A DNA stretch of 64,000 bases, taken from Erodium maritimum. Taxonomy: Eukaryota > Streptophyta > Magnoliopsida > Geraniales > Geraniaceae. The DNA lies in NCBI GenBank assembly GCA_963921825.1, contig OY997593.1:67750039-67814038 (forward strand), given 5' to 3'. Below, one piece after another: positions 32,061 through 43,086 of this stretch (the first letter of the stretch is position 1; each line of letters begins with the position of its first letter). The translations under genes and the position numbers were made by a program. The notes beneath the pieces are model-generated. The model worked only from the letters and a program-made list of their open reading frames with translations, ran no database searches and was not told where the DNA came from.

Positions 32061-33084
32061 ATCTATTTGGCGTCAGAGCTCGTTCTTGAAGATCTTGATC
32101 CATATACATTATGCTCGAGCTTCAACTTTATGATCTAGATCGACATCTTGCTACAACACAAGGAAAACTTGAGCGGATCAAAACTAAAAAAGAAAATAAA
32201 AGCGTATAAATATGCTTTTCTAAGGCTAAAACAAGTCTAAGAGGTGTGTTTAGGTTTAAATTATACCGACGAGATGTATCTCATCACAAAAAAAAATCGG
32301 AATTGAAACGAAACGAGAATGAATAAATTAGAGAATTTGGTAAAAAAAAATAAATGCTCACGATCTAGGATGATGCCATGTGACATTATTCATTTGGTGT
32401 ATCCATGGTCCAATTTGGTTCGCAAGTTAATACCGTAAGAAGAGTTTGTAGCCGAAAACTTCCCTCCGTATATATATTTAATATTTGATATTATTAATAT
32501 TTTTATATAATATAATATAAAATTTGATAACATATAATAAAAAATGTAAGCTGATAAATAATAATTCAATTAATCCTGTTCAACGCCTATCCCGTGCAAC
32601 GCCTATGACGTCTTTTTGTCCTACTAACACCTAACGATTTTACCAATCTTGTTCTCAAGATATGATGATTTTGTAAGCGAACTTAAAATATGAGTGAAAA
32701 AGCTAGCAGACAGAAGAAAGATAGCTCAAATAAAACGAGAATAGATGAATTCTAGCTGTTGTAAAATAGACTAATTATTAGACGAAAATATATAGCTATC
32801 TTGAGGACAAAAAGAGAAATCCCACAATTCCCTCCTAAAATTAGTCGTCAACTATTCTATCTTTAAGTCACATATACTCGGTCTTTTGCTAAATTTAGTT
32901 TGCATATTACACGTTTAGTTTAACCTTGTCATACTCCAACACAAAATCCAGTCAATCCTACTCTAGATTATGTGACATTGACTTAGATTGTTGTGTCTTG
33001 TATAGGCATGTTTAGGTCGTGTCTTGTAGGGATGAACATGTTAGGTATGATACTCAATCTTTATAGAACATTTACAAGACCATT
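32061..33084. other. Intergenic DNA
   Basis: AT-rich. No gene, RNA or repeat boundary recognised. Confidence 0.5.
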
Positions 33085-33735
33085 TACACTGTGTGTTTGG
33101 TGTGATAACTTCTTTTACAGGTAATGCACGCTTGGTCTGAAGTGGAAGCGGATCGCGGCGGGGACGTGGTATTGGTCTGGAGTTTATTTAGGTACTGACT
33201 TAGAGGGGTTTGTCTGTCCCGAGTGAGCGCTAGAGAAACTAGAGAAGGGCGACTACCACATTCGCTTCCTTCAATGACAAACATAGAGGTCGACGAGGGG
33301 TCTCGGCTACCACCTTCTCACCGACTGTAGAGTGGCATCGGTTCCACCAAGTATTGGCATGAAATTTTGCTACCGGATCAGGAGCCAGGACTTTTACGTT
33401 TCTAAATTGCCATCATTATTATAAGAAGGGAGACGACGTCAACTGGTTCCTTGGGAGAATGCATAGTCAGTTGTGCCCTGTCAGTACCTTGGTAGAAGCT
33501 AGTTGGTCAAGACTCATTCTTGTCCTTCAACAGTTGAATCGGTGGTCTCGACCGCGAAAGTAGTATCCTATAGGAGCCCACCCCAGAGTCGCATGACATT
33601 ATTTCCAGCAATTGACACGCTTCGCCCTCCCTGTCATCAATAGTTGTACAAATGGTTTGGTCTGCTAGCGCAACATCACCCTAGTGATACCTTTGGAGTA
33701 GTTCGGCAAGTGAGTACCATCTCTTTGAGTTCATG
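33085..33735 (+). mobile_element. Retroposon fragment related to 47431-48940
   Basis: Shares a diverged stretch with 48265-48690, most clearly GTGGCATCGGTTCCACCAAG and ACGTTTCTAAA..GCC.TCATTAT. No tail or target duplication is visible. It runs up to the truncated end of the copia element that follows. Confidence 0.6.
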
Positions 33736-33746
33736 CTTTTAGTGAT

Positions 33747-34056
33747 CTATAAATCAATGAGAAGGTGTCGCAACCAAACTATCTTTTGGCTAGCGTCTGC
33801 CATGGCTTTATATTCGGCTTCCGCCGATGAATAAGATACCACTGTTTGCTTCTTAGATCGCCAAACAACTGAAGATGACCCAAGAAACATAATGTAGCCA
33901 ACTGGAGTCGGGGCATCCTGCCCAAACAACATCACAATATGCTCGTAGAGTTAGTGGATTATCAGCCGAGAAGAGCAACTCATGCCCAAGATTGCTTTTG
34001 AGGTAACGGAGAACATGGAAGGCCGCATCCAGATAAGGTTGACAAGGGGCATGCAA
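33747..34056 (-). pseudogene. Copia RNase H remnant
   Basis: Two overlapping frames. One reads VLRYLKSNLGHELLFSA and RAYCDVVWAGCPDS, the other GYIMFLGSSSVVWRSKKQ and SSAEAEYKAMADASQ. The first catalytic Asp block is altered (CDVVWAG for the usual SDADWAG) and the frame breaks between the two, so it is inactive. It is cut off before the DN and TK motifs. Confidence 0.82.
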
Positions 34057-34188
34057 AAACTAGCTCAAAATGTGTACTGCATAACTAATATCTGGTCGAG
34101 TGATGGTCAGGTACAACAATCTTCCTACCAAACGACGATATTGGCCACTATCCTTGCAAAGAGGCCCTTCATCTGCTGAGAGACGGTG

Positions 34189-34951
34189 CTATTGTGTGAG
34201 TGGGAAAGATGTTGGCTTACAACAAGTGAATCCACTATCAGCCAAGATGTCGAGAGTGTATTCCTTTGGGAAAGTATAATCCCTGACGGAGAGCGTGCCA
34301 CCTCGAGGCCAAGAAATTACTTCAGTTTCCCAAATCCTTGATTTTGAACTGCTGGTCCAAGTGTTCCTTGAGTTGTTGAATACGAATGGAATCCGTTCCG
34401 GTAATAACCACATCATCCACATAAATAAGAATAGCAACGAATGATCCAGGAGCAACAAATGTGAAAAGTGAGTGGTTTGCAGCTGAAGGCTTGTAACCAA
34501 GGCTAATAATAGACTCTGTGAACTTTTGGTACCAGTTACGGGACGCTTGCTTGAGGCCATAAAGAGATTTGTGTAGGCGACAGACTTGTTGCTCCCTCTG
34601 TCTAGAATAACCTTGTGGAACTTTCATATAAACCTCTTCTTGCAAGTCCATATGCAAAAATGCATTGTTGACATCAAGCTGGTATAAAGGCCAACCGCGA
34701 TTAGCAACAACCGCAAGGAAACATCTAACAATGACCATTTTTACTACTAGGGCGACGGTATCAATGTAATCAAATCCTTCCACTTGGGTGTAACATTTTG
34801 CAACAAGGCGAGCTTTATAATGCTCGATGCTTCCATCTGGACGATACTTCACTTTGTACACGCACTTAGAGTCAATGACACGTTTTCCTTGGGGAAGCTC
34901 CATTAAGGTCCAAGTATGATTCCCTTCAAGAGCTGAAATTTCTTGTGCCAT
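34189..34951 (-). pseudogene. Copia reverse transcriptase
   Basis: From 34951 the frame carries NHTWTLMELPQGKRVI, HYKARLVAKCYTQ, QLDVNNAFLH, LYGLKQASRNWYQKF and YVDDVVITG, which are all major RT blocks in order. After DLGN it ends in a stop near 34322 and the sequence goes on in the frame 34189-34560 (SWPRGGTLSVRDYTFPKEY). One base change or indel splits it. Confidence 0.87.
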
Positions 34952-35467
34952 AGCGTCATGCTAATGCTCATGTCTGACTGCATGTTGAAAGGTGCGTGCC
35001 TCACCCACAGAAGAGATGGCCGCTAGAAAGGTAGAGTGAGCATGTGACAATTTATCATATGAAATAGTATGGGAAAGGGGATGTACCGTCGAGTTTGCTG
35101 AAGGAACGATCTGGTGCGAGGCGGAAGCTAACGGCAAGATAGAAGGTGACATGGTGTAATCATACTCGCTTACGCGTGTAGAGGGCATGCGGACACGCTT
35201 GGCGGGAAGAGGTGGTGTTTCCACAGTCTCATGGGCTGCATTCTCGGTTGGGATTTAAGGTGGTGCTTCTGGTGGCACTATTGGTAGTGGAGTGTGTATC
35301 TCATGCCAAAAGGTGGTTTCAAATGGCACCAGAGGTGGAACATGGGAATCATCAGAAGGTGGTCCAATGTTTGCACAATGGTCTCCCGGGAAGATGTTCT
35401 TCCAAAATTTCACATCTCTTGATACGACGACCTCTTGTGATTCAAGGTCATAAATCTGATAACCTCT

Positions 35468-36529
35468 CTATCCCCTTAGATATCCTACAAATAATGCAGG
35501 GCGAGATCTTGGGGAAAATTTGTCGCGCGTTTGTTGGTGAGCATAGCAAAAACAACCAAAACTTAGGAGGTGATCATACCCCCGTTTTCTCCCATAAAGC
35601 ATTTCAAACGGGGTTTTGTTCCCAATTGTTGCGAGTGGCATCTGATTAATCAAATAGGCCGATGTAAGTGCGCATTCTCCCAAAAAACGCAACGAAAGTC
35701 TTGCTTGAAAACGCAAGGCTCGTGCAACCTCAAGTATATGCCGATACTTCCTCTCTACGACACCATTTTGCTGAGGGGTACCTACACAACTGGTTTGAAA
35801 CTTCATACCAGTGTCATGGTAGTAAGCTACGAGTTCGTGGTGTTGGACTTCTTTGCATCCATTGGTGCGAAGGCACTTGACCCGAACACCAAATTGACAT
35901 GTCACCCAATTAAAGAAATGGAAAGGCTTCGTTTTCACTTCAGACTTCTGCTTCATTAAGTACACCCAGGTAGCCCTGTTGTAGTCATCAACAATAGAGA
36001 GGACGAAATGGCACCCTGAGAGTGAGTGGGTGTGGTAAGATCCCCAAATATCGCAATGGATTAATTCGAATATCCGAGTAGTCTTATGTGTGTGTGCGGG
36101 GAAGGGAAATCGTGTCTGTTTAGCCCTATAACAAGCATCACATACACCCAATCCATGCTTAGAAAAGTTTGGACATAAACTTGGAATTAAAGATAACCGA
36201 GAAGCTGGCATATGCCCTAAACGCCGATGCCATAACTGAGTGTCATCATTCCCACGAATCAATAATGCCCTGCCTGCCACCGTTGGTTCCCAATGGTAGA
36301 GCCTGTTCCGCACCGTACCTGTTCCAATCAGCTTCCTCGAGATTAAATCTTGTATCACACAACAGCCCGAGTAAAATATTAGTGCACAATTGAGATCGTG
36401 AGTAATTTGACTGACAGATAGTAAATTGAAACGGAAACGCGACACTTCGAGTACTCGATCAAGAGTCAACACAGGATCAAGAGACACTTGTCCTACGACG
36501 GTCACGGGAGCACTTTCTCCGTTAGGCAT
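35468..36529 (-). pseudogene. Copia protease end and integrase
   Basis: 353 codons. The same frame is open upstream of the ATG to about 36640, where the protease block IIDSGATNHIS lies. Then come the zinc site (LWHRRLGHMPASR ... CDACYRAKQ) and the integrase core: IHCDIWGSY supplies the first Asp and NGVVERKYRHIL the Glu. The second acidic position, normally in an SDNG or TDNG motif, reads RTNGCKE, so the catalytic triad is incomplete. The frame ends in FVGYLRG followed by a stop before the RT linker. Confidence 0.87.
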
Positions 36530-36670
36530 TTGTACGAGCAGAAATTGATTTTTATCCCAAACGTTTGATAAGAGGGTAGCATCGCAAGAAATATGATTAG
36601 TTGCGCCAGAGTCAATAATCCATGTCGGAGAGATATCACCATAATTTTGAGGGGTAGTCGAGGTAGCAGC

Positions 36671-37439
36671 AAATTAATTCATAGACTGAGATGTGCTGAA
36701 AATATCCACAAAAATGGGCTTTTTGGGCTTCAGAAAGATGACCCAAAAAGGCCTCCAAAGAGGAGTCCACGGGCCTGCTCCAAGATGAGGTTGACTGGGC
36801 TGACCAAGAAAAGGAATCTGCGCTCGGGCCTGCTCCAAGAACAGCAACCCGTAGCCGACCCGCGTGGAGATCCGCTGCACGTATCCGACCGCATGGCTGC
36901 ACGTATCCGACCCGTGTCTGCTGCCTGTCTCCGACCCGCGTCATTTGCAGATCCACGTAAATGCGTGACCCGCGTGGCTGGCCCGTTTCCCCTGTGCATC
37001 TGAGGCCCAAGCTGATTGGCCCAATGGGGCTGGTAATCGCATCTTCTAAAAGAGAACGTGTTTCTCCCACCAAATAATGTTTCCATATGGATACATTATC
37101 ATCTTGTATAATGTTTTTATATGTATAAAGGATAAGATTCAGGTACAAACTTGTATTTCTCATACGAAATACAAATTATCAATCTGGTCCATTAGATCGT
37201 GGAATCAAAGGCACAGATTTAAACAAAAATCATTAATGACAAAATAATTAATGCAAATCTTTGTAATTAATTTCGTAATCAATCTCTCTCTGAATTTCGA
37301 TGGTCGTCCGATCCCCTAAATCAACAATTCAGATTAATTTGTATTTCGCACCTAAAGATAGATTTGTACCCGAAAATTTTCTTATATTTAAATATATATA
37401 AAACAGTAAGACCTGACATCCGGAAAAGTTAGTTGGGGT
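36671..37439. other. Gag-like linker remnant and intergenic DNA
   Basis: 36671-36980 probably includes the end of copia gag on the minus strand (LSEAQKAHFCGYFQ), with short CCGACCCGCGT direct repeats at 36850-36950. Beyond that the sequence is AT-rich without a gene. Confidence 0.4.
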
Positions 37440-38241
37440 AGTACCGTAGTATGCATCTGGATGACCTCGCAGGAAGTGAAGGGGTTGACAAGTCGGAGAT
37501 AGATTAAAGGAAGCAGTACACATAAACAGGTCGCTTTCTGCATTAGGGGACGTAATTGCTTGTCTTGCCCAAAGAAACACACATTGTTCCTTACAGGAAT
37601 AGTAAACTCACAGAGCTACTCCAAGATTCGCTCGATAAGCTAAACAATCTCCTATATGCTACAAAGAAACGTGTTTCTTTCTTTTCTATAATGCACCTTG
37701 CACCCTCGACAATGTTATGGTCACTATACGATTATCAGGAGGACAAGCCAAGACACTTGTTCACATCAGTCCGGAGCCTGAGGCTCAAATTTGTAGAACT
37801 TGGTCTGTTCTTTTTTCGTTTTGTTTTAGGGTTTTTATCAGTTGTTTTGGTCTGGTTTGGTCCTGTTTTTCGGATCATGTAGTTCTTGGTTTTAGTTTGC
37901 TCTCGTGCAGACTGCTTTACTTAATTTGGGATCAAGGCTTTATAGAACTTCTCTGATCAATTTTTTTTTTGTAGACCTTGGTGCTGCTCAAGTTAACAGA
38001 GATGGGGCCGATGTGAAAGAGCTTAAAGACCAAGTATATACATATGCTTTTTCTTTATTTTGCTCTTCAAGTTGCAATGTCTTTTACTCGTACCATGATG
38101 TTTACACATAACAAGATATTTCAGACTTACCATGATGTCTTCTCCATTTTCTCTTTTCAGATTGCCAATCTTAAACAACAAGTGATTCGGACTTTGTGGG
38201 TGTGTTATGATGATAGTGCTGGTCTTCAATCTATCTTTTTT
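37440..38241 (+). pseudogene. Kinesin-14 motor domain pseudogene
   Basis: Exon-like pieces of a kinesin motor occur in the right order but in different frames: DLAGSEGVDKSE (switch II block LAGSE), KEAVHINRSLSALGDVI (its helix), then VPYRNSKLTELLQDSL, GGQAKTLVHISPE, and after an intron the neck LGAAQVNRDGADVKELKDQ and IANLK. The LGAA.VN.D..DVKELK neck is typical of plant kinesin-14. Evidence of decay: a stop after VDKSEID, a frameshift before VPYRN, a donor site changed from GT to AT after DSL, and loss of two residues in the TLMFVHI segment. Introns are kept, so it is a duplicated fragment. A retroposon target site (38242) ends it. Confidence 0.82.
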
Positions 38242-39809
38242 AACTCTCTTTGGCCCTCAATTTTGAAGATCAACTTTCTCCCCACAGCTTCTCCCCTCAA
38301 CCAAAAAAGAAAACCGGTCTTGGTCAGGAATAGAATAAAAAATCTATCTCCTCCTTCGCCCCAACCCTAGTCACCTCCTCCCATCGCCCCAACAATAGCC
38401 GCCTCCTCCTTTTTGGCTTCTCCTCACCGACGATGGCCATGGACATCGGACATGGTCGTCGCCGGTGACCTCCTTTTCCATATCCTTCTTCTCTTACCTT
38501 GCTTCCCCATCTCTTCTCTGTCGGTTTTTTTTCCCCGACTTCCTCATGTCGGTTTTTTCTTTGTACCTCGCCGGCCTTTTTTCAAAAGCTCTCGCCTTTG
38601 GCGTCTTGCAGTGGTTCGGTGGACTCGGTGTGGCTTTGTTCGTCGTGGATCTGTTGTCAGAGCTTTGAAGCTCGTCGTGGTGCCTCTCTTTCCTCTTCCT
38701 CCGTCTCGTGGCTTCGGGAAGCTTGTGCTGGACGATTTCCCAGCGTTTAGGCTCTGATCCGGAGTGGGTCGACATTTTTTGGCCATCTCAGCCTTAGATA
38801 GTCGCAGATCTAGGTTTCTTTGGCCTGGTTTTCCTCCGTGCTTCTCGTTGATGCTGGAACGTCTTGGTCGCACCGGTAGGGACTGTTTTGAACCGGTGTT
38901 AGGTACGGGTCAGTCATGGGTGTAAAACCCCCTTCGTTTTAAAAGAGTAATAAACTGCAATCTGAAACTTAGGGGTAGGTTTTCGCAACAAGTTTATTTT
39001 TTTGGAGAAGAAAAATAAAAAAAAAGGAAAAAGAAAGAAAGGGAAAAGGCAGATTGGACCGATTTGGGGATTGGGCCAACTCGGGCCCAATCGTTGCTTA
39101 ACGGAGGCCCAAGTTTCGAGCCCGTTTCAGTCAAACGCTAAGTCCGGCCCAGCACCCCCCTTTATAAGCCGGCAAAACCCTAAACCGGGTTACTGTTCAT
39201 CTTCGCCTCCAACGCTCTCTCTCTCCCTCTCTGCGAATTTGATCGAGCTCGACGTCGTTTCTTCTTCTCCGTCCTCCCTCACATTCGCTTTCCTCACCTT
39301 CACCACCGCCTCGCCTTACCTTCAGCTTCTTCTTCTCTTTTGAAGCTCGCCCAAGCCTCGCCGTGGAAGGAACGAGAGACGCCGGAGAGTTGCTGTCGGT
39401 ACAGCCTTCTCGGGCTTGAATCGAGCCCTCTCTTCCCCCTTTTCTTCTTCTCCTGCCTCGCTCCTCTCGAATTCTGGCTAATCCGAGCTCGATCCGAGCG
39501 GTTTTGGGTCGGAACCCCCGCCGGCGACCTCGCAAACCCTAGATCTGAGACGGAGCTCAGTTCCTGACGTCATACCTGACGCCCTAGCCCTCGTCCAGCC
39601 ACGGACGAGCTCCGCCGTCCTTCCCCTAGCTTCGCCGGCTCTTCGCGTGAGTTCTGAGTGGTGTCGCTGCCGGAGACGGTGGCCGGAAACACTCGAACCT
39701 CGCCGGAGCTGAGCGAACTCGAGGACAAGGTCAGACGTGCCTTGGGCCACGGTTGAGGTTGGGCTGGGTGACTTGGGCCTCTGACCGAGAGTTTGGGCCA
39801 AGCCCAGAA

Positions 39810-39990
39810 CCGGACGAGTCTAGACTCGGGCTTGGACCGGTTCTGGAACCGGGTCTGACTCGGGTCTGGGTCGGGTCTGGGACCGGGTCCGGGTCAGGCT
39901 TGGATTCGGGTTCGGATCCGGGGTTGGACCGGGTCTGGGTCTGGGTTGGGCCGGATTCGGGTCGGATCCGGGTCACAGATTTAATTAATT
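39810..39990 (+). repeat. GGGTCTGG-type simple repeat and TTAA repeat
   Basis: Imperfect repeats of CGGGTCTGG/CGGGTCCGG, then an ATTAATTAATTAATTA run at 39982-40003. The open frames on both strands here come from the repeat. Confidence 0.8.
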
Positions 39991-40834
39991 AATTAATTAA
40001 TTAATAATTTGGACTTAAAATTGGTTATTTTAATGACGTTTGAGACGTTTCCGATGACTTGGGACACTTGAGAACTGATTGGACCGTTTGCCTGTTTAAA
40101 AACCCAGACTTGGACTTCGTGGACTTCTCCCTAGAAGACGGAGTTGGCCCGGTCGTCAACAGCTAGGAGACGTTGTTGTGGTATCATCTTGAGGTAGGGA
40201 AAGTAGCGGATACCGCTTTAATTAAGGAAAGTTGCTAGTATGCATGATTAGGGTTTAATTATAACCGAAAAGGTCCTAGTGGCATATAGGAACGACTGCT
40301 TTACTTAATTGATTAAACGAACGAGTCTAGTAACATGTAGGATGAGATTCACTGGTTACTTGCGTTATCTGCTTTCAATACTTGGGAAATTGTCGTGCTG
40401 GTAGATGGGTCATGTCGAGCCCTAGGTTTGCGTGTTGTGTGCTATACCCGCTGTATGAGAGTCTAAATAAGATTATACTCCGTGTTGCATGTTGTGACTG
40501 TGTGTGGGCAAGCGTGCCATGTTTGATAATGTGAACCCTTGGTTGTGATATGACCGGGTGAGTGATAGACCGGCTATGTACTATGTTGAGATGGTCCGGT
40601 TGGTATACCGAGACCATCGGTGGTTTGTGATGTGTGTCATATCCTGTTTTTGGGTGTTCCAAGAGACGGCGTAGCCGGAGTGGACTTACACCGAGGGATA
40701 GTACCAGTGAAGTGTATCGAGGCCAAGGATGACGTGATCAGTACCCGATGACTCGTGGTCTGGGACGATGTTTGACCGAGGTGTGTACCGATCGTGTACG
40801 GGTGGTGAGAGATGCCCCGAGTCTATATGACGGG

Positions 40835-41020
40835 GTTACCCTTCGTATGTGTGCGGAGAAAGATATTGCACACGTCTGTGTGCGTGGAAGACATCGGACT
40901 GAGGGATTTCCGGTCGAGGATGTTACCCTTCGTCTGTGTGTGGAGGAAGATATTGCCCACGTCTGTGTGCGTGGAACCCTTCGTCTGTGTGCGAAGGAAG
41001 ATATCGGGACCGATGATGTA
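40835..41020 (+). repeat. Minisatellite in the solo LTR
   Basis: Three imperfect copies of a unit with CCCTTCGTCTGTGTG, a GAGGAAGATAT segment and CACGTCTGTGTGCGTGGA. Confidence 0.8.
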
Positions 41021-43086
41021 TGGTCCGGTACGATATAAGTGGTTGTGTGCATCCGGTAGCATGACTTATGTCGTTAGACGACATCTGTGTGTGTCTTGTC
41101 GTGTGCTTTATTCTCATTGATTGGTTGTGTGCATTTGTATAAGTACGTTTAAGGTTGTGGAAATGGGCGGTAATGGGGAAGTGTGTTGTTGGGCTCTGTG
41201 CATTGGGTTAAGTGAGACTTTGGTCTTGTGAGAGTGTTGGGTGAGTCGAGGTGTTGTTGTACATCATTCTATCGTTACAGTGCGAGTTCACATGTGTGGT
41301 TGGTTGTAAGATAACCGTGGTCGTTGTCCATCGAGAATTATTAGGTGATGGGTGTCAAGAGCTGATTGTGGAAAGTGGTTTTGAGTTCGGTTCGTTGTGT
41401 GTTGTTTTGTGGGTTGTGCCTGAGTGAAGGCCAAGGGTTGTCTAGGAGTATTGGTTTATTTGTTTCAATTAGTGGTGCGTTACTAGTATGCCCTAATTGG
41501 ACGGCTACCCGTGGTGATGAACTGTGGTTTATAACCTTAACTACTTTTCCTACTGAGCGTAAGCTCACCCCCTTACTCTGTTGTGTTTCAGGTGTTGAGC
41601 GGGATCTGTACTAGCAGGACTCTCGGAGCTGGGGAGCTGGGGAGGGTTTAGCTAGTGTCTAGCGACGTACCATTAATTGTTGAACTTTTCTACTGTTGTT
41701 TTATCGAGCTGCGACTCGTGGCATTGTTTAAAGTTTTAAAAATTGTGAATTGAGGCTTGTTGGTTTTTTATTTTCGACGAAAATCATTATTGTTTTAGCT
41801 CATGTCTCGAATTAAGTCAAAACCGGATTTGGGGCGTGAAAATGGGTCTGGAACGGGTCGGGGACTGGAGGGGGCGGGCTTGGCTTGGGTCTGGAGTGAG
41901 CCTGGGCCCGGGTATGAATCTGGGTCTGGACCTGGGTCTAGGCTTGGACCTGGGTCCGGGTCTAGGCCTGGGTCTGGGCCTGGGCCTAGGTCTGGGCTGG
42001 ACTGCTGCTTTTCTATTGGCTTTGGTCTCCTCTGTTTGGGTCCTATTGGATCGTGCTCGGTATCATTACATGCCTTCCCCTTCAAGTCCTTGTTGATGTC
42101 GGTGAGGGGTTACCGGTCTCGGTTTCAGAACGCTCAGCTCGCATTCCAGTTTCGGTTTCTCCAAAGTTTTGACTTGCTGCAGTCGGTTTGGAGTTCGGAG
42201 CTCGTACTCGGTAGAAATACCGGTCCTCCTCCTTTTTGGGCATGTTTTCGGTGTTTACCGAATTTAGGTTTCGGAGGGCTGGGTGCGAGCTTGTTCGCTC
42301 TGCTTTTTCTCTTGCGGTTTCGGCAAGAGGTTTCAACGGAGGGCCTTCTCTCGGGTCTTTGGAGGTGCCTAGTTACTACTCAGGTCGTGGGACGCGTTTC
42401 AACTTCCAATCGGTGGTGGATCGTTGTTGAGATACTCTAGTTGCTTCTGCTGCCTCAGCCTCCCGAGGACTTCTTGAACTCTATGGTGTGGTTCGCTGCC
42501 TTCCGATCTTTGATTGGTAATTCCTCTCCCACCCTCTCCTTACATTTGATTCGATTGGCTACGCTTCTTCTCGACCCGTTGTTTGGTGTTCAATCTCGCC
42601 GGTTATAGGTGTTGGTGTTGGCCGCCGGCGAGTCCTTAAGGTTGTTCCTTGGCCTGAAGCATTTCGTTTTATTTGTTAGGAGTGGTGTGTCTCAGTGATT
42701 TTTCATTGATATTGTATCTGTCGATCGTGGTCTTGGCCACCGACGTTTTTAGTACTCTCTTTCTCGCTAGGATTGAGTGTTACTAATGATACAGGGAGTT
42801 TGGTTCAACTCTGATTAGGTTTGCAGTGTTTCTTGTGTGCCTGCTCTTTTTGGTGGCTAAATCTTGGTTGGTGGTTGCTGTCTTGCCTGGTTGTTCCGGG
42901 GTGCTTGGTCAAGTCTTTCTTGTTGCCTATGGTGGCTTTTCTTGTTGGTTTGTCCTTGTTGGCGGTTCTTGTAATCTGCACCTTCTTTTTCAAGGTTGTA
43001 ATCTGTTGGTCTTTGGTTTCAGTTGTGCCCTAAAAGAGGGTTACGTATTTCTTGAGCTTTTGGAGATATGTAGTCAGATTTCATGT

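Larger units (their letters stand above)
33740..36670 (-). mobile_element. Truncated Ty1/copia element, minus strand
   Basis: Protease, integrase, RT and most of RNase H are readable in order on the minus strand, with frameshifts between them. The end of RNase H, both LTRs and a proper gag are missing. The protein differs clearly from the 1489-6519 element (for example QLDVNNAFLHMDLQEEVYMK), so this is another copia lineage. Confidence 0.85.
38921..41841 (+). mobile_element. Solo LTR, 2.9 kb, probably Ty3/gypsy
   Basis: Begins TGTAAAACCCCCTTCG and ends GGGGCGTGAAA, with 5-bp duplications ATGGG at 38916-38920 and 41842-41846. The end has lost the usual CA (it is AA where relatives have CA). 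The last 70 bp match the complement of the start of 43087-46283 (shared AAAACCGGATTTGGGGCGTG). No coding region. Frames such as 39002-39343 and 40748-41038 lie in repeats. Confidence 0.83.

Noticed and set aside
40748-41052. Opposing open frames around 40740-41120
   Set aside because: They arise from the CTGTGTG minisatellite within the solo LTR.
41802-42440. 212-codon frame as a protein gene
   Set aside because: Its first third is translated GGGTCTGG-type simple repeat and the frame crosses the end of a solo LTR.
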